From the NCBI GenBank assembly GCA_034231615.1, contig CM067322.1:99209087-99273086 (forward strand): a stretch of DNA of 64,000 nt, written 5' to 3'. Numbering within the stretch: the stretch's first letter is position 1; each line of letters starts with the position of its first letter. The position numbers were made by a program, and so were the translations under genes. A model generated the notes under the pieces. It worked only from the letters and a program-made list of their open reading frames with translations. It was not told the origin of the DNA and did not search any database. Positions 9,892 to 20,299 of the stretch are shown one piece after another. The stretch is from Meghimatium bilineatum (Eukaryota > Mollusca > Gastropoda > Stylommatophora > Philomycidae).

Positions 9892-10263
9892 GGGGTGCAA
9901 AGGGAACGCAGTGCTCTAGGCGGACCCAGGATTATCAGATAACCAAGATCCCAAATGTACCTCCTCGCGGTGCACCCTGGAAACAGAAATACAGCAGCTC
10001 GAGCTGATTCTGGCCAAATCATTTGGGGATCGTGTCCGAGAATGTGGAGGTAGCAGGTGGAAAGAGATTTGACTGCATAAGAGACAGACAATATCTCCGA
10101 CACCACCAGCATCACCACATATAGCGACACTGTCGACACACAGTGAAGCTAACCAGTCCAGTCCGAACATTGGAGGGGCTGCCAATGTAAAATGCACGTA
10201 AAGGTAGATGCATGGCGAGATACAAATAGATTTCATACTGAGTACAAATAGATTTCATACTGA

Positions 10264-11736
10264 GGTAAAGCCCCAGGCAATGATGGCTTAACAACTGAAA
10301 TGATACACGCAGGCGGCGAGGCCGGAATTAAGATTTACCACAAACTCTGCTGCAAAATATGGGAAAGCGGTACATGGCCGGATGAATGGAAAAAATCATT
10401 ATATATACCCCTCCCAAAAAAGGCGACCTTCAGATTTGCTCTAACTACCGAACTATAGCCCTTATAAGTCAAGCAAGTAAAATAATGTTAAACATCATAA
10501 TGCAAAGAATCAAACAGAAACTAGAAATGGAGATAAACGAAACACAGGCTGGTTTCAGATCGAGGCAGAGGAACAAGAGATCACATTCTTAATATGAGAT
10601 TGATCATAGAAAAGTGTAGGGAATTTTCAACTGACCTGCACATGTGTTTCATAGATTACTCAAAAGCGTTCGACTGCGTCCAACACCAGCAACTATGGGA
10701 GATAATGAACAGCATGGGTTTCCCAAGACATCTGATTCATCTAATAGAGGAACTTTACCAAGATCAAAAGGCTGCAGTGAAGTTAGAGGACGATCTCTCA
10801 GAATGGTTTGAGGTACAGAGTGGAGTAAGGCAAGGGTGCACACTCTCCCCATACCTGTTCAACATCTACGCTGAAAGTATAATGAGGAACGTGAGAGAAG
10901 ACATACACAACACTGACTACCACGCTTTAAACATAGGTGGATTCCTAATCCCTGAACTACGCTACGCAGATGACACAGTACTTCTTTCACACGATATAAA
11001 GGGATTGGAACAACTAATCAAGAACACAAAGAAATATAGCGAAGCACAAAATTTGTATTTAAACACGCAGAAAACAAAAATCATGTCAACAGATATAACA
11101 ACACAACAACCAAAAATCAGAATAGACAATACCGAGATAGAATGTGTGGATAAATTTGAATACTTAGGAGCAAACATCAACGGTGCAGGAGACTGCATGG
11201 CAGAAATAAGGAAGAGATTGGCAATGGCATATTGCAAAATAACACGGCTGAAAAACATATGGAAAAACAACAAAATAGAAACGAAAGTGCTAATGTTACG
11301 TACGTTTATTTTTCCGGTTGCAACATACGGCTGTGAAACATGGACTCTAAGTAAAACAGCGGCAAAGAAGATCAACGCCTTCGAGCTGAAATGCTACAGA
11401 AAGATACTTAGAATATCATGGAAGGATAAAATCAGAAACTCAGATATTATAAACACACTGAATATTCCAGAGTGTTGGTTACTAAACACAATAACAAAAA
11501 GAAAACTACGCCTGTTTGGTCATATAAAGAGACATAACTGTTTAGAAAGACAAATAATGGAGGGAAGAGTACCTGGGAAGAGGAGAAGGGGCAGACCAAG
11601 AAGACGATGGACTGACGACATTAAAGATAACATGAATACATCGCTAGAAAATGCAAGCCACATCGCCCAAGACAGAGAGACGTTCAGAGAGTTCATTGGG
11701 AAGACAACGTTCTGGAAGGAATACGTCACATGACAC
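10264..11736 (+). pseudogene. LINE-B reverse transcriptase, 5'-truncated, one frameshift
   Basis: Starts in RT motif 2 (KAPGNDGLTTEMIHAGGEAG, then WPDEWKKSLYIPLPKKGD), runs through IALISQASK and QAGFR, shifts frame near 10562 (one extra base in an A/G-rich stretch), and then stays open for 379 codons to 11733. These include FIDYSKAFDCVQHQ, GVRQGCTLSPYLFNIYAE, RYADDTVLLSHD (YADD intact), KFEYLGANI, the post-RT RLFGHIKRH and GRPRRRWTDDIK, ending GKTTFWKEYVT. The endonuclease is absent. The style is RTE/Jockey-like, without RNase H. It sits inside the AAAC element: ACTGAG precedes it (10258-10263) and recurs just after it, a short probable TSD. Confidence 0.85.
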
Positions 11737-11929
11737 TGAGTACAATGAAACAATGAAAGGGCAGAACAGAGCTAGAGGGCAGCGAGAACTGCAAATAGAA
11801 AGTGAAAAGTTCATAGGAAAGGGGAACTACAAGCTCCGTCAGCTCGAGACGAGCTACTAGTTACCTGTGCTCCTTATAGACAGAGACCCAGACCCACTCA
11901 TTGGCGTTCGGAAAAGCAAGAAGTCCTAA

Positions 11930-12260
11930 CCCAACTCTAATGTCGAGCCTTCCTATACCGGAAATATGCTCATAAAGTGAAAGGGTCCCGTACCCGATGG
12001 GCTTAGGCAAGAAAGGGACAACGATGGTAGTCCTGGCCCAACTCTTCTGTCAAGCTTTCCTATACCGGAAATACACTTGCAGAGAGAAAGGGTTCCGTAC
12101 CCGATGGGCTCAGGCACAAAAGGGACAACGATTTTAGCCCTGACCCAACTCTTCTGTCAAGCTTTCCTATACCGGAAACACACTTGCAGTAAGAAAGGGT
12201 TCAGTATCAGATGGGCTCATGCGCTATTGGGACAAGGTCGCTCAGCTCGAGAACGCCTTG
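11930..12260 (+). repeat. ~110-bp direct subrepeats inside the AAAC element
   Basis: Three consecutive units, each with CCCAACTC, CTTTCCTATACCGGAAA, a GAAAGGGT...CCGATGGGCT block and GGGACAA. The 29-kb relative has a single unit, so unit number varies between copies. Confidence 0.7.
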
Positions 12261-12729
12261 CTCTCAAACGCGTGGTGTGAGACTCGAACTTGGACAAGGG
12301 GTACACGATGTCGGTGAATGACACCTCTGCTAAGAGGGCGAAAGAGCCAAGGTCCAACTCTTCCGATGAGTTCTTCCCCTTAAGGAACCAGGCTCACGGA
12401 TGAGAAACGGTTCAATACCCGATGGGCACAGTACGTCCAATTACACGAGGCAAGTTCATAGACAGTGGAACACCTCGTGCAAGACAGACGAGAGCAAAAA
12501 TCGTCTGGGCGAAGAGTCACCACATACACGCATGCCTGGAGACAGATATTGAGGCTGTCACAGGCTAGTGTAGCCCACCCGAATTGTCATGGCATGCCGA
12601 AATCGGAGGTGCTAGGCCTACAAGGCGCATAACGGTGGCACAGCGTAATCACGTTCCCGGCGGAAATCGCACGGATATCCGTGTTGGTTACAATGGAGCG
12701 AACACAAAACAAACAAACAGAGGAAGACC

Positions 12730-12870
12730 ACAGAAGATCAGGGATATCCTAAACAGACACGGTCATACGCGTAGAACAGCCGAAGCCACACATCTGGTTT
12801 TAGAACGCAAGCTCGAGCTCCAATCACCCCTACGCTTAATGACAAGAGTGGATAACAACTAATCTGGGGA
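12730..12870 (+). pseudogene. LINE RT C-terminal remnant, right of the nested insertion
   Basis: Continues the 9670-9891 LINE after the TSD: RGRPQKIRDILNRHGHT, then LELQSPLRLMTRVDNN and stop. The antisense relative at 14930-15300 ends LELKSPLRLTARVDNK. Confidence 0.65.
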
Positions 12871-12889
12871 AAGACAATAGACAATGATT

Positions 12890-13258
12890 TCTTCTCAGCT
12901 TCTACTTCCACCCACTCACTGCCCTTTCCTATTTCTTAAATTCACATACTCTTCGCAGTGTGTCTTCAGTCTCTGCCATCCATGATCTGCAACACTTGAT
13001 TCGTTTTCCCTTTGACTCATATAGTCGTTGGTGTAATGGGTGGTGGTTGTATTCTGTGACTTTAAGGTACGACTTAACTTGTGCAACTTGATGTTGCACA
13101 CTAATGTAGGGGAGATCAAGCAGAAATATCATTGCAGAGATGGGTGTATCTCTAGTACATCCCAGTACCACCCTCAATTTCTCATTTTGGACTTTTTCCA
13201 ATCTATCAAATTGTTTCTGTGATTGTGTTAGCAGGCCTAGGCCATAATCTATTACATA
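12890..13258 (-). pseudogene. LINE post-RT fragment (antisense), downstream half
   Basis: The minus strand reads DYGLGLLTQSQKQFDRLEKV, then QNEKLRVVLGCTRDTPI, typical of the thumb/post-RT region of I/Jockey-type elements. It is continuous with 13769-14200 if the block 13259-13768 is removed. Confidence 0.72.
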
Positions 13259-13768
13259 TATGGGGTGCAAAGGGAACGCATTGCTCTTGGCGGACCCAGG
13301 GTTAACAGATAACCAAGATCCCAAAACTGCCTCCTCGTGGCGCACACTGGTAACAGAAATACAGCGGCTCATGCTGGTTCTGGCTAAACCTTTTGGGGAT
13401 CGTGTCCGTGAATGTGGAGGTAACAGATGGAACCAGGCTTGAGGACGAGAAAAGGTTTAGTACCCGATGAGCACGGGCACAATATGTCTAATTACAGGAG
13501 GCAAGTTCACTGGCTGCGGAACGCCTCGTGCAGGACAGACGTGAAGGACAAACCGTCTCGGCATAGAGTCAGTACACATTCACTGTCTGGCGACAGATAG
13601 GAAGGCTGTCACAGGCTAGGGTAGCCCACCCGAATTGTCAAGGCATGCCGAAATCGGAAGTGCTAGGCCTACAAGGCGCATAACAGTGGCACAACGTAAT
13701 CACGCTCCCGACGGAAATCGCACGGATATCCGTGCTGGTTACAATGGAGCGAACGCAAAACAAACAGA
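13259..13768 (+). mobile_element. AAAC element, internally shortened copy
   Basis: 510 bp with the same 5' start (GGGGTGCAAAGGGAACGC) and the same 3' module and AAAC-type tail as 9892-12717, but without the middle subrepeats. It splits an antisense LINE; the near-identical flanks ATTACATATA (13249-13258) and ATTACAGATA (13769-13778) look like an aged TSD. Confidence 0.7.
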
Positions 13769-14200
13769 TTACAGATAACATCATCTCTTGTAGAAGCAGA
13801 AACTGTACCCATTGCTGCATGTTGAATGTGGCCATAACTTTGACAATACTGATCCCTCTTTTAGCTTTCTGAATCATATTTGTGATGTGTTTGTTGAATG
13901 AGAGACTTCTACTAAAGATTATCCCAAGATATTTAAGGTCATCTCCTCTTCCATTGAATGAACACATGCAATTGACAGCTGGCAGTGTGTCACTGACCAG
14001 ATAATTATTTAAGGAGTACCAGAATTGCAATTGATCAATTCTCAACGTATAAACATTAAACAGTATTGGGGACAGAGGAGATCTTTGTTACAGACCAGGT
14101 GCTACTGTTCTCAGACGTCCAAGGACCCACACCTCAGAGCAACTTTTGTACAGTTTAGCACATTTAGCAACTCCTTCAGAGATTGGGTCTTTGAAAGTTA
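13769..14200 (-). pseudogene. LINE RT thumb fragment (antisense), upstream half
   Basis: The minus strand reads LQFWYSLNNYLVSDT, DDLKYLGIIFSRSLSF, NKHITNMIQKAKRG and MQQWVQFLLLQEMMLSVI, which then joins DYGLG at 13258 across the insertion. The catalytic core is absent. Confidence 0.7.
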
Positions 14201-14619
14201 AATTCGTTAAACTGAAAAGTATAGCTGTTAGATTGTATAAGTATTTTTGTGCAATCTAATAGTACGCGGTACTCTATTTCATAGCATTTCTAAGCCATCA
14301 AAAAGAACACGATGGGTATAAAAAAAATACTACCAAGGTGGTTACGAGAAGAAACCCATAATTTAAAAAAACCAAAAGAAACGAGAAGAAGAAGAAACAG
14401 TGTAGATAATTTCGATACAATTCATAGACTTGTTATGAAATAATGCACTCATACAAAATATGAAGCATATACGCTCAGTAATTACGGAGAAAATAGACGA
14501 TACCGGTGGACAACTATTTATGAACACACTTTAGTTGCCGTATTAGAAAGAACTGTCAATACTGTATTTTCCCCGTTAGGGAGATGCAAGGAGTTTGCGA
14601 GTGGCTTGTGCGATTAAAA
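14201..14619. other. no recognisable gene
   Basis: AT-rich spacer with a purine-rich GAAGAAGAAG stretch near 14380-14400. No repeat boundaries found. Confidence 0.35.
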
Positions 14620-14768
14620 GCCGCATGACCTGCCTTTGCTGTCACTACGTCATGTATAGGGTGAGTATTTTAATTTAACCTTCGACAGAAAAAAACCCAG
14701 TCCTTATCGGGAGCGAATCCTGGACCTCACAGGTGTGAGGCAGGCGCCCTAGCCTCTGCACCACACAA
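14620..14768 (-). repeat. tRNA-derived SINE copy
   Basis: Antisense copy of the SINE at 228-405. The minus strand reads a box-A-like TGGTGCAGAGGCTAGGGCG stretch and box-B-like GGATTCGCTCC, then the shared body including TCTGTCGAAGG. Confidence 0.6.
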
Positions 14769-14804
14769 CGTTGCTTTATGAGATGCAAAAAAGATTCTTC
14801 TATG

Positions 14805-14925
14805 TTAAATCTCAAACTTCTGCAGATTAGCAGAATGTAGTTCAAAAAGTGGTGTTATGGTTTACAGCATAGCCACGATTCTGTGCCTTTCGGCCAGACA
14901 CTTCGACTTTCGCATGCATGTGTAA
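14805..14925 (-). repeat. SINE-2 3' part
   Basis: Contains the antisense core CTGCAGATTAGCAGAATGTAG plus a TTACAGCATAGCCACGAT stretch, as in the other SINE-2 copies. Confidence 0.55.
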
Positions 14926-14929
14926 AGAA

Positions 14930-15300
14930 CTTGGCTGTTTTTGGGGAAAATGATCTTTTCCCAGGTGGTTTGTTATCCACTCTTGCCGTTAAGCGTAAAG
15001 GTGATTTTAGCTCGAGTGTGTGTTCAAGGCCATATGTGTAGCCCCAACCGTGTTTATTCAAGATATCTCTGACGATTTATATTAATCTTTTTCGTGGTCT
15101 TCCAATGGCTTTGTACACTGATCTCATTTGGTTATATGCCTTCACTGGTAACTTGTGATGCATTCTCATAATGTGGCCAAACCACTTGATCTGCTGCTTT
15201 TCTATATTCTGTGCAAGGTGTTACCTATTCTTTCCCTGATATCTTCATTTCGTAATCTATCAAGTCTGGTGACCTCTGTAGCTTTCCTCAAGCAGTTCAG
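14930..15300 (-). pseudogene. LINE RT C-terminal remnant (antisense)
   Basis: Minus-strand homologue of 9670-9891 plus 12730-12870: a KWFGHIMRMHHKLPVKAYNQM-like reading, then GRPRK, DILNKHGWGYTYG and LELKSPLRLTARVDNK. Frames are broken. Confidence 0.62.
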
Positions 15301-15727
15301 CTAACTCTTTCTGTAATGTGAAGATGAGAGAGACCAAGTTTCGCACTGGTAATACAGTGTTGGTAGGAATATACTTCGGGAAATATCTGGTCATAATTAC
15401 GTCATTTAACGGTTTACCAGAGCATTCTGGGACGTGGTTGATTTTGGGCGCCATATCGAGGTTCTACCTTGGAAGGCTTCTACTTCAATAAAAACATTTT
15501 ATTCAGTCACGTAAGTTTAGTATTTGTCCCGTAAACATCTCTTCCTCCCATTTTGAACATTTATGCTTGCAAAATTGTTTAATACTGTATCTGAATATTG
15601 CGTAAGAATTTTCCAAGATAATAATCTTTGACAAATATGGCGCATATGATGATCATTGAATCGTGCTTCTGTCGGAACGCGTGCGGTATGCTCAGTATAG
15701 GTCCATATCCATCCACAATAAAATAAT
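15301..15727. other. no recognisable gene
   Basis: AT-rich spacer without homology that I can see. Confidence 0.35.
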
Positions 15728-15796
15728 AGGTAGATGCATGGCGAGATACAAATAGATTTCATACTGAGTACAAATAGATTTCATACTGAGGTAAAA
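15728..15796 (+). repeat. fragment of the AAAC element
   Basis: About 69 bp near-identical to 10203-10268, including the tandemly doubled GTACAAATAGATTTCATACT unit. Confidence 0.65.
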
Positions 15797-15984
15797 ATAA
15801 TAATGGGCATATTTAGATATAAATTTGTCATTGCAATATCAGGAAGATAAGAGCTTGAAGGATACAATCACTGGTATAGTATGCGGAGTGAGTGCAACTT
15901 GGACATCCGGTTTGCACGTAGGCATTTGCACAAAATTTTCAAATTGGGTTTATAGCATTATTTAGGCATTAGGACAAAATTTTC

Positions 15985-16165
15985 AAAATGGGTGTACAGC
16001 ATTTTAAATATCACAGTTAGATAGCCCTTGAAAATTGCAATCCAACGATACCTCAACCAAGTCTCTACGTCAATTCTGAAAAAAGTTACGCATTTTTTTC
16101 GTATTAATTTTTGCCTCAAGATAATTACATGGAACATATAAGGAAATATAAAATGACAGTTGTCA
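15985..16165 (+). repeat. dispersed direct repeat, copy 1
   Basis: Homologous to 18150-18330 (shared CACAGTTAGATAGCCCTTGA, CAACGATACCTCAACCA, GTTAYGCATTTTTTT and GATAATTACATG). Both copies are followed by the same ~178-bp tandem repeat, so a larger unit of ~2.2 kb has been duplicated. Confidence 0.65.
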
Positions 16166-16239
16166 AAAAGTTGCGGCCCTGCCTTAGAACCGAGCCACTA
16201 ATTTATGAATATCGTAGTTATTTGCATAAAAAAATATGA

Positions 16240-16890
16240 CAAATTATACATTTTCTTGTTCGGGAAGACAAGACGCACCTCTTGATTACATTATGCTAAT
16301 TTTCCGACGCATGCAGAGTTAATAAATAATTAACAATTGCGTCTAATTAGCATAATTGCAATTGAATGTATCATATACATTTTCCACATTTTTAAATTAT
16401 TTATGATAAAATATATAACAAACTGTATGTTTTTGTGTTTGTGAAGACAAGACGCACCTGTTGATTACATTCTGCTAAGTTTCTGATGCAGCCAGAGTTA
16501 ATAAATAATTAATAATGGCGTCTAATTTGCATAATCACATTGTCATATTTAATATATATTTATTAAATTTTTTAATTATTTAGGATAAAATATATTGCAA
16601 ACTACATTTTTGTGTTTGTGAAGACAAGACGCACCTGTTGATTACATTATGCTAATTTTCTGACGCAGCCAGAATTAATTAATAATTAAAAATGACGTCT
16701 AATTAGCATAATTGAAATTGAATGTATCATAAACATTTTTCACATTTTTTAATTATTTAGGATAAAAAAATATAACAAATTATACATTTTCTTGTTCGGT
16801 AAGACAAGACGCACCTGTTTAGTACATTGTGTTAATTTTCCGATGCAACCAGAGCCAATTAATAATTAATAATAGTGTCTAATTAGCATA
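16240..16890 (+). repeat. ~178-bp AT-rich tandem repeat, four units
   Basis: The landmark GAAGACAAGACGCACCT recurs at about 16263, 16443, 16619 and 16800 (spacing ~176-181). Each unit also has a CTAATTWGCATAATT motif and TAATAAATAATTAA. Units are diverged, so the array is old. No coding potential. Confidence 0.75.
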
Positions 16891-17739
16891 ATTAAAATCT
16901 CTTCTATGCTTCCCTTTATGGCAACATGCATGTGGCTGGCAATCTGTAACCTCAGCCCTCTTTGTATCTGAAATATAATATTTGATTATTATTATTATTG
17001 GCATTTGGTACACATGTACATAAACAATTCTATGTCAAAGGTATGAATAAATTACCAGGTAGGTATGTGCACCAAATTTTCAAAATTTCCATTTCGTTTT
17101 TCCTGATACCTAATTAGCACTATATAATTAAATACTTTATTACATTATTCAGTAGATAGGCTTATGTAGAACATTGAGCAAAATTGATAATAAACAACAA
17201 GAGACAAAGATATCAAAAAGAGTGAGAACGTTTGGAAGATGCTGCAGTTTACTTTGTCTGCATTGATGATTTGATTTATTAGGCCTACTGAAAGGAGAAA
17301 GCATGTCTCAATAAAAAGTGAATTTTACGAAATATTCATGAGAGAATTATAAGAAATTGGACTTCATAAACAATATAAATAATATATATTTAATTTGAAA
17401 TGTGTTTCTTGTAAAATTATCAACATGAAACAGACCGATGTGACTAAGAAAACACTTCAGTCGTCATGGCGACGGACGCATGATAGTACATAAGTACGCA
17501 CACTCGGCATGGTCTTGTACCAATAATTTCAATTATTTTACATATAAATCTTAGATTTTTTACTAGTAGCATTTAAAAATGAATTAAAGAAATTAAAAGA
17601 GGCAGGAATTGTAGTTGTTAAACGTCAATTTCTTTAAATAAGAGACATTTCAGAATTATCGACGCGGCAGTAAAGATTAGCGGTATTCAAGATGGCGGCT
17701 GAGGAATGCGTGACCGATCTGCAGTGCGTTTGTTTAAAA

Positions 17740-18075
17740 TTCGATAATAATTACAGGCAACTTCCAAAATTAATGAAATTTTGTATATAAAGAGAAAAAT
17801 GGTTGTTTCATTTGTTAGACATGGTTACAACATTGTATTTTATTCAAATTAATGCATATACGTATGCAAAGAGAAAAATCACTTACCTAGGCTTATTTAA
17901 TTGCTTGGTGAAAAATTTACACAGCGTATTTCCAACTTCTAGTTACGTAATTCGATGCACAAATGAATGAGAAAAATTAAACAGTTGTCTTTTATAAACA
18001 ATAAAGTTGCGTCGCGTTGTCTAAAGACAATTGCTGTGGTCAGTGTTTCACGTGATGCAAAAAATGGATTCTTGG
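17740..18075 (+). repeat. dispersed AT-rich repeat, paralogue of 20240-21640
   Basis: Matches the two pieces 20240-20299 and 21322-21640 that flank the antisense LINE: AATAATAATTACA, GTTAGACATGGTT, TTTAATTGCTTGGTG and TATCTCCAAC-type landmarks. It belongs to the same AT-rich family as the tandem array. Confidence 0.6.
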
Positions 18076-18149
18076 ACGCTACCAAAACAAGGGAAGTAAT
18101 TTAAGCCACATTGACTTTCACGTCCCCTTACGATTTCCTAATGCCTACA

Positions 18150-18330
18150 TTATTATAAACACCACAGTTAGATAGCCCTTGAAATTTTCAATTCAACGAT
18201 ACCTCAACCATGTCTGTAGGTCGATTCTGTGAAAAGTTATGCATTTTTTTGTCGAAATTTCAGGAAAAGATAATTACATGAGAGCATATAATAAAATATG
18301 AACGGATGGATGATGAAAGTTGTGACCAAG
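18150..18330 (+). repeat. dispersed direct repeat, copy 2
   Basis: Second copy of 15985-16165, again immediately upstream of ~178-bp units. Confidence 0.62.
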
Positions 18331-18394
18331 AATTGAAGCCGAACTAGAATTTTATGAAATATTTCAGTTATTTACGATAAAATATGCATAAAAC

Positions 18395-18690
18395 TATACA
18401 TTTTTGTGTTCGGGAAGGCAAGACGCACCTGTTGAATATACTGTACAAATTTTCAGACGTAATTGGGGCTAATTAATATTCAAAATGGTGGCTAATTTGC
18501 ATAATTTACTTGTAATTGAATTGTCTAATTATTAACTATTTCACTTATTTATGATAAAACACTACACAAATTATACATTTTTGTGTTCGGGAAGGCAAGA
18601 CGCATCTGTTGAATATACTGTACCAATTGCCAGGTGTAATTGGGGCCAATTGATAAGACAAAAGTCTGGAGGTAAGGTAGGACATAGCGA
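18395..18690 (+). repeat. ~178-bp tandem repeat, two diverged units
   Basis: GAAGGCAAGACGCAYCTGTTGAATATACTGTA recurs at about 18414 and 18590 (spacing ~176). It is a divergent branch of the 16240-16890 array. Confidence 0.68.
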
Positions 18691-18730
18691 ACGCCAACTG
18701 ACTAGAGTATAGGGACAGTATGGCGAATAA

Positions 18731-19600
18731 CTAAGAGGGAGGGAGGTGGTTTGGAACAGAGGATGAAAATATGCAGAGGTGGAGAATACAAGAGGAAAAA
18801 AGAAAAGAAGAAAATACGTGGTGGATAGACGAAAGCCCCGAGACGGAGATACGCCACTTCTTCGTCATATTTGCAACTGTACACTTCTTTTTCGCACAGG
18901 CATCACAGTCGTATCTCATCTTCATAGGTGATGGTGATGTAATCAATGTACTTGAAAACAGCGCTGGAATATCAGATGCACTGGAAAGGAATGGTGACTC
19001 AGTTGGAATAGAAACAGGCTGCAAATAATTGACTTCAGTCATGGGTGCCAGGGACACATCTGAAAAAGAAGGTGCTAGGGATACACCTGAACAATAAGGT
19101 GCCATATCAGATGCACCTGAAAATGAAGGTACAATATCATAAACACCTGAAGAAGAAGATGCCATGTCAGAAACATCTGCTAGAGAAGGTGCCAGAGCAG
19201 ATACATCTGGAAAAGGTGTCCTATAAATTGGTGCAGGTAGTTGCTGCAAAGCATTATCAGCAACCCTAAAAGGTATAGAATAAGGTTCTTTAGAAAGACA
19301 GATAAGATTGGACCAATATGAGTCAATATGCAAATTTTTACTTTGTGTTCTTAATTCTAGTTCAAATTTTTTTAAAGTTACTCTAAGATAATCTTCTCTA
19401 ATATATTTATCTTGTCCCTGAGCAAGCACTATAGTCTTAATCTTTCGTATCACCTCCAAAATTGTATTAGTTTTAGGCTAAGTCTTGACCGGGGTCAATA
19501 GCAGCTGCGCAATGTATCCTTTCTTGACAGGATACTCTGGTACAAAATTGGCAAGATGTCTCCTCAAATCCTCCATCGATTTCTTGACCTTATATGCCAT
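18731..19600 (-). pseudogene. unrecognised 290-codon frame with one in-frame stop
   Basis: From ATG at 19600 the minus strand reads MAYKVKKSMEDLRRHLAN, FVPEYPVKKGYIAQLLLTPV, then a TAG near 19481. The same frame then continues open to 18731: ILEVIRKIKTIVLAQGQDKY, KKFELELRTQSKNL, a Ser/Pro/Ala-rich repetitive segment with (S/P)S(F/L)(S/A)(D/G)(V/A)S-type units, CDACAKKKC, and a hydrophobic C-terminal stretch. I do not recognise the family. Charged helical residues before the repeat suggest a once-real protein, host exon or transposon-encoded, but the stop makes it a pseudogene unless the TAG is an assembly error or is spliced out. Confidence 0.4.
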
Positions 19601-20287
19601 CACTGTCACTACCAGAATTAAATAGAATAACCAATAATGCATGTACACCCTGTTAGTTCATACATTCCAAATATAATTATGGATATTGAAACTATAAGAA
19701 ACTTACATAGGTGACTTCTCAACTTTGTGAACTCACAATGACATCACAAACTAAATTACAGAATATTTGTTTCAGCACTGTCGTATTGAATATGCTTCTT
19801 ACTAAGATTTTACAATACGAATGTCATTATAAACAACAGAATTTAAAAAATAAATTATCTTTACGGTAATTCTAATTTATACCTAGACCTACTAATAATG
19901 TTTGAATAGAAGCTATCTGAGTTTGATTACAGTGACAGTGAGACACAAACACTTGTCATAGTCATGGTAACATGGGCTACAAGCATTCTGACGCGCTGAC
20001 ATGTTTTTTTATCTGTACCCTTGAATAATTTAATATAATACTGTTTGAAGACATTTAAATAAACACTAGTACATAGTGTCACATTAAATTAACTAAAGAA
20101 TGATAAGATGTTGAAATTCATTAAACTGTAACTTAAATTTTTAACATTATACACAAATATCGATAATTAACGGCGCTGCAACATTGAACAGCCGAAAACG
20201 AACTCTAATGTTATTAGCGTGGTCGGTCGATCACCATAGCATTTTTAAAATTTAATAATAATTACAAGGTACTTCTAGAAATGTTAA
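19601..20287. other. AT-rich spacer
   Basis: No coding signal. From about 20160 it belongs to the dispersed AT-rich repeat that is split at 20300. Confidence 0.4.
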
Positions 20288-20299
20288 AATTTGGTACAT

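Larger units (their letters stand above)
9892..12717 (+). mobile_element. AAAC-tailed non-autonomous retroelement (itself split)
   Basis: Bounded by TSD CAGAGGAAGACC (9880-9891 and 12718-12729). The element starts GGGGTGCAAAGGGAACGC and ends GAGCGAACACAAAACAAACAAA. About 1.35 kb belongs to it; 10264-11736 is a younger LINE-B insertion. It contains three ~110-bp direct subrepeats (11930-12260) and the terminal ~125-bp module (GGCGCATAACGGTGGCAC) that also occurs alone at 20465 and 57489. No long ORF or known protein domain is seen. A shortened 510-bp version is at 13259-13768, and a GAA-tailed relative is at 29202-30164. I infer a non-autonomous family moved by LINE machinery. Confidence 0.72.

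Noticed and set aside
16240-18690. CRISPR-like array
   Set aside because: Units are ~178 bp, diverged, without unique spacers; they are ordinary tandem repeats in a eukaryote.
19045-19269. Plus-strand Lys/Leu-rich repetitive frame
   Set aside because: It is the complement of the Ser/Pro-rich repeats in the minus-strand frame at 18731-19600; its periodicity is inherited.
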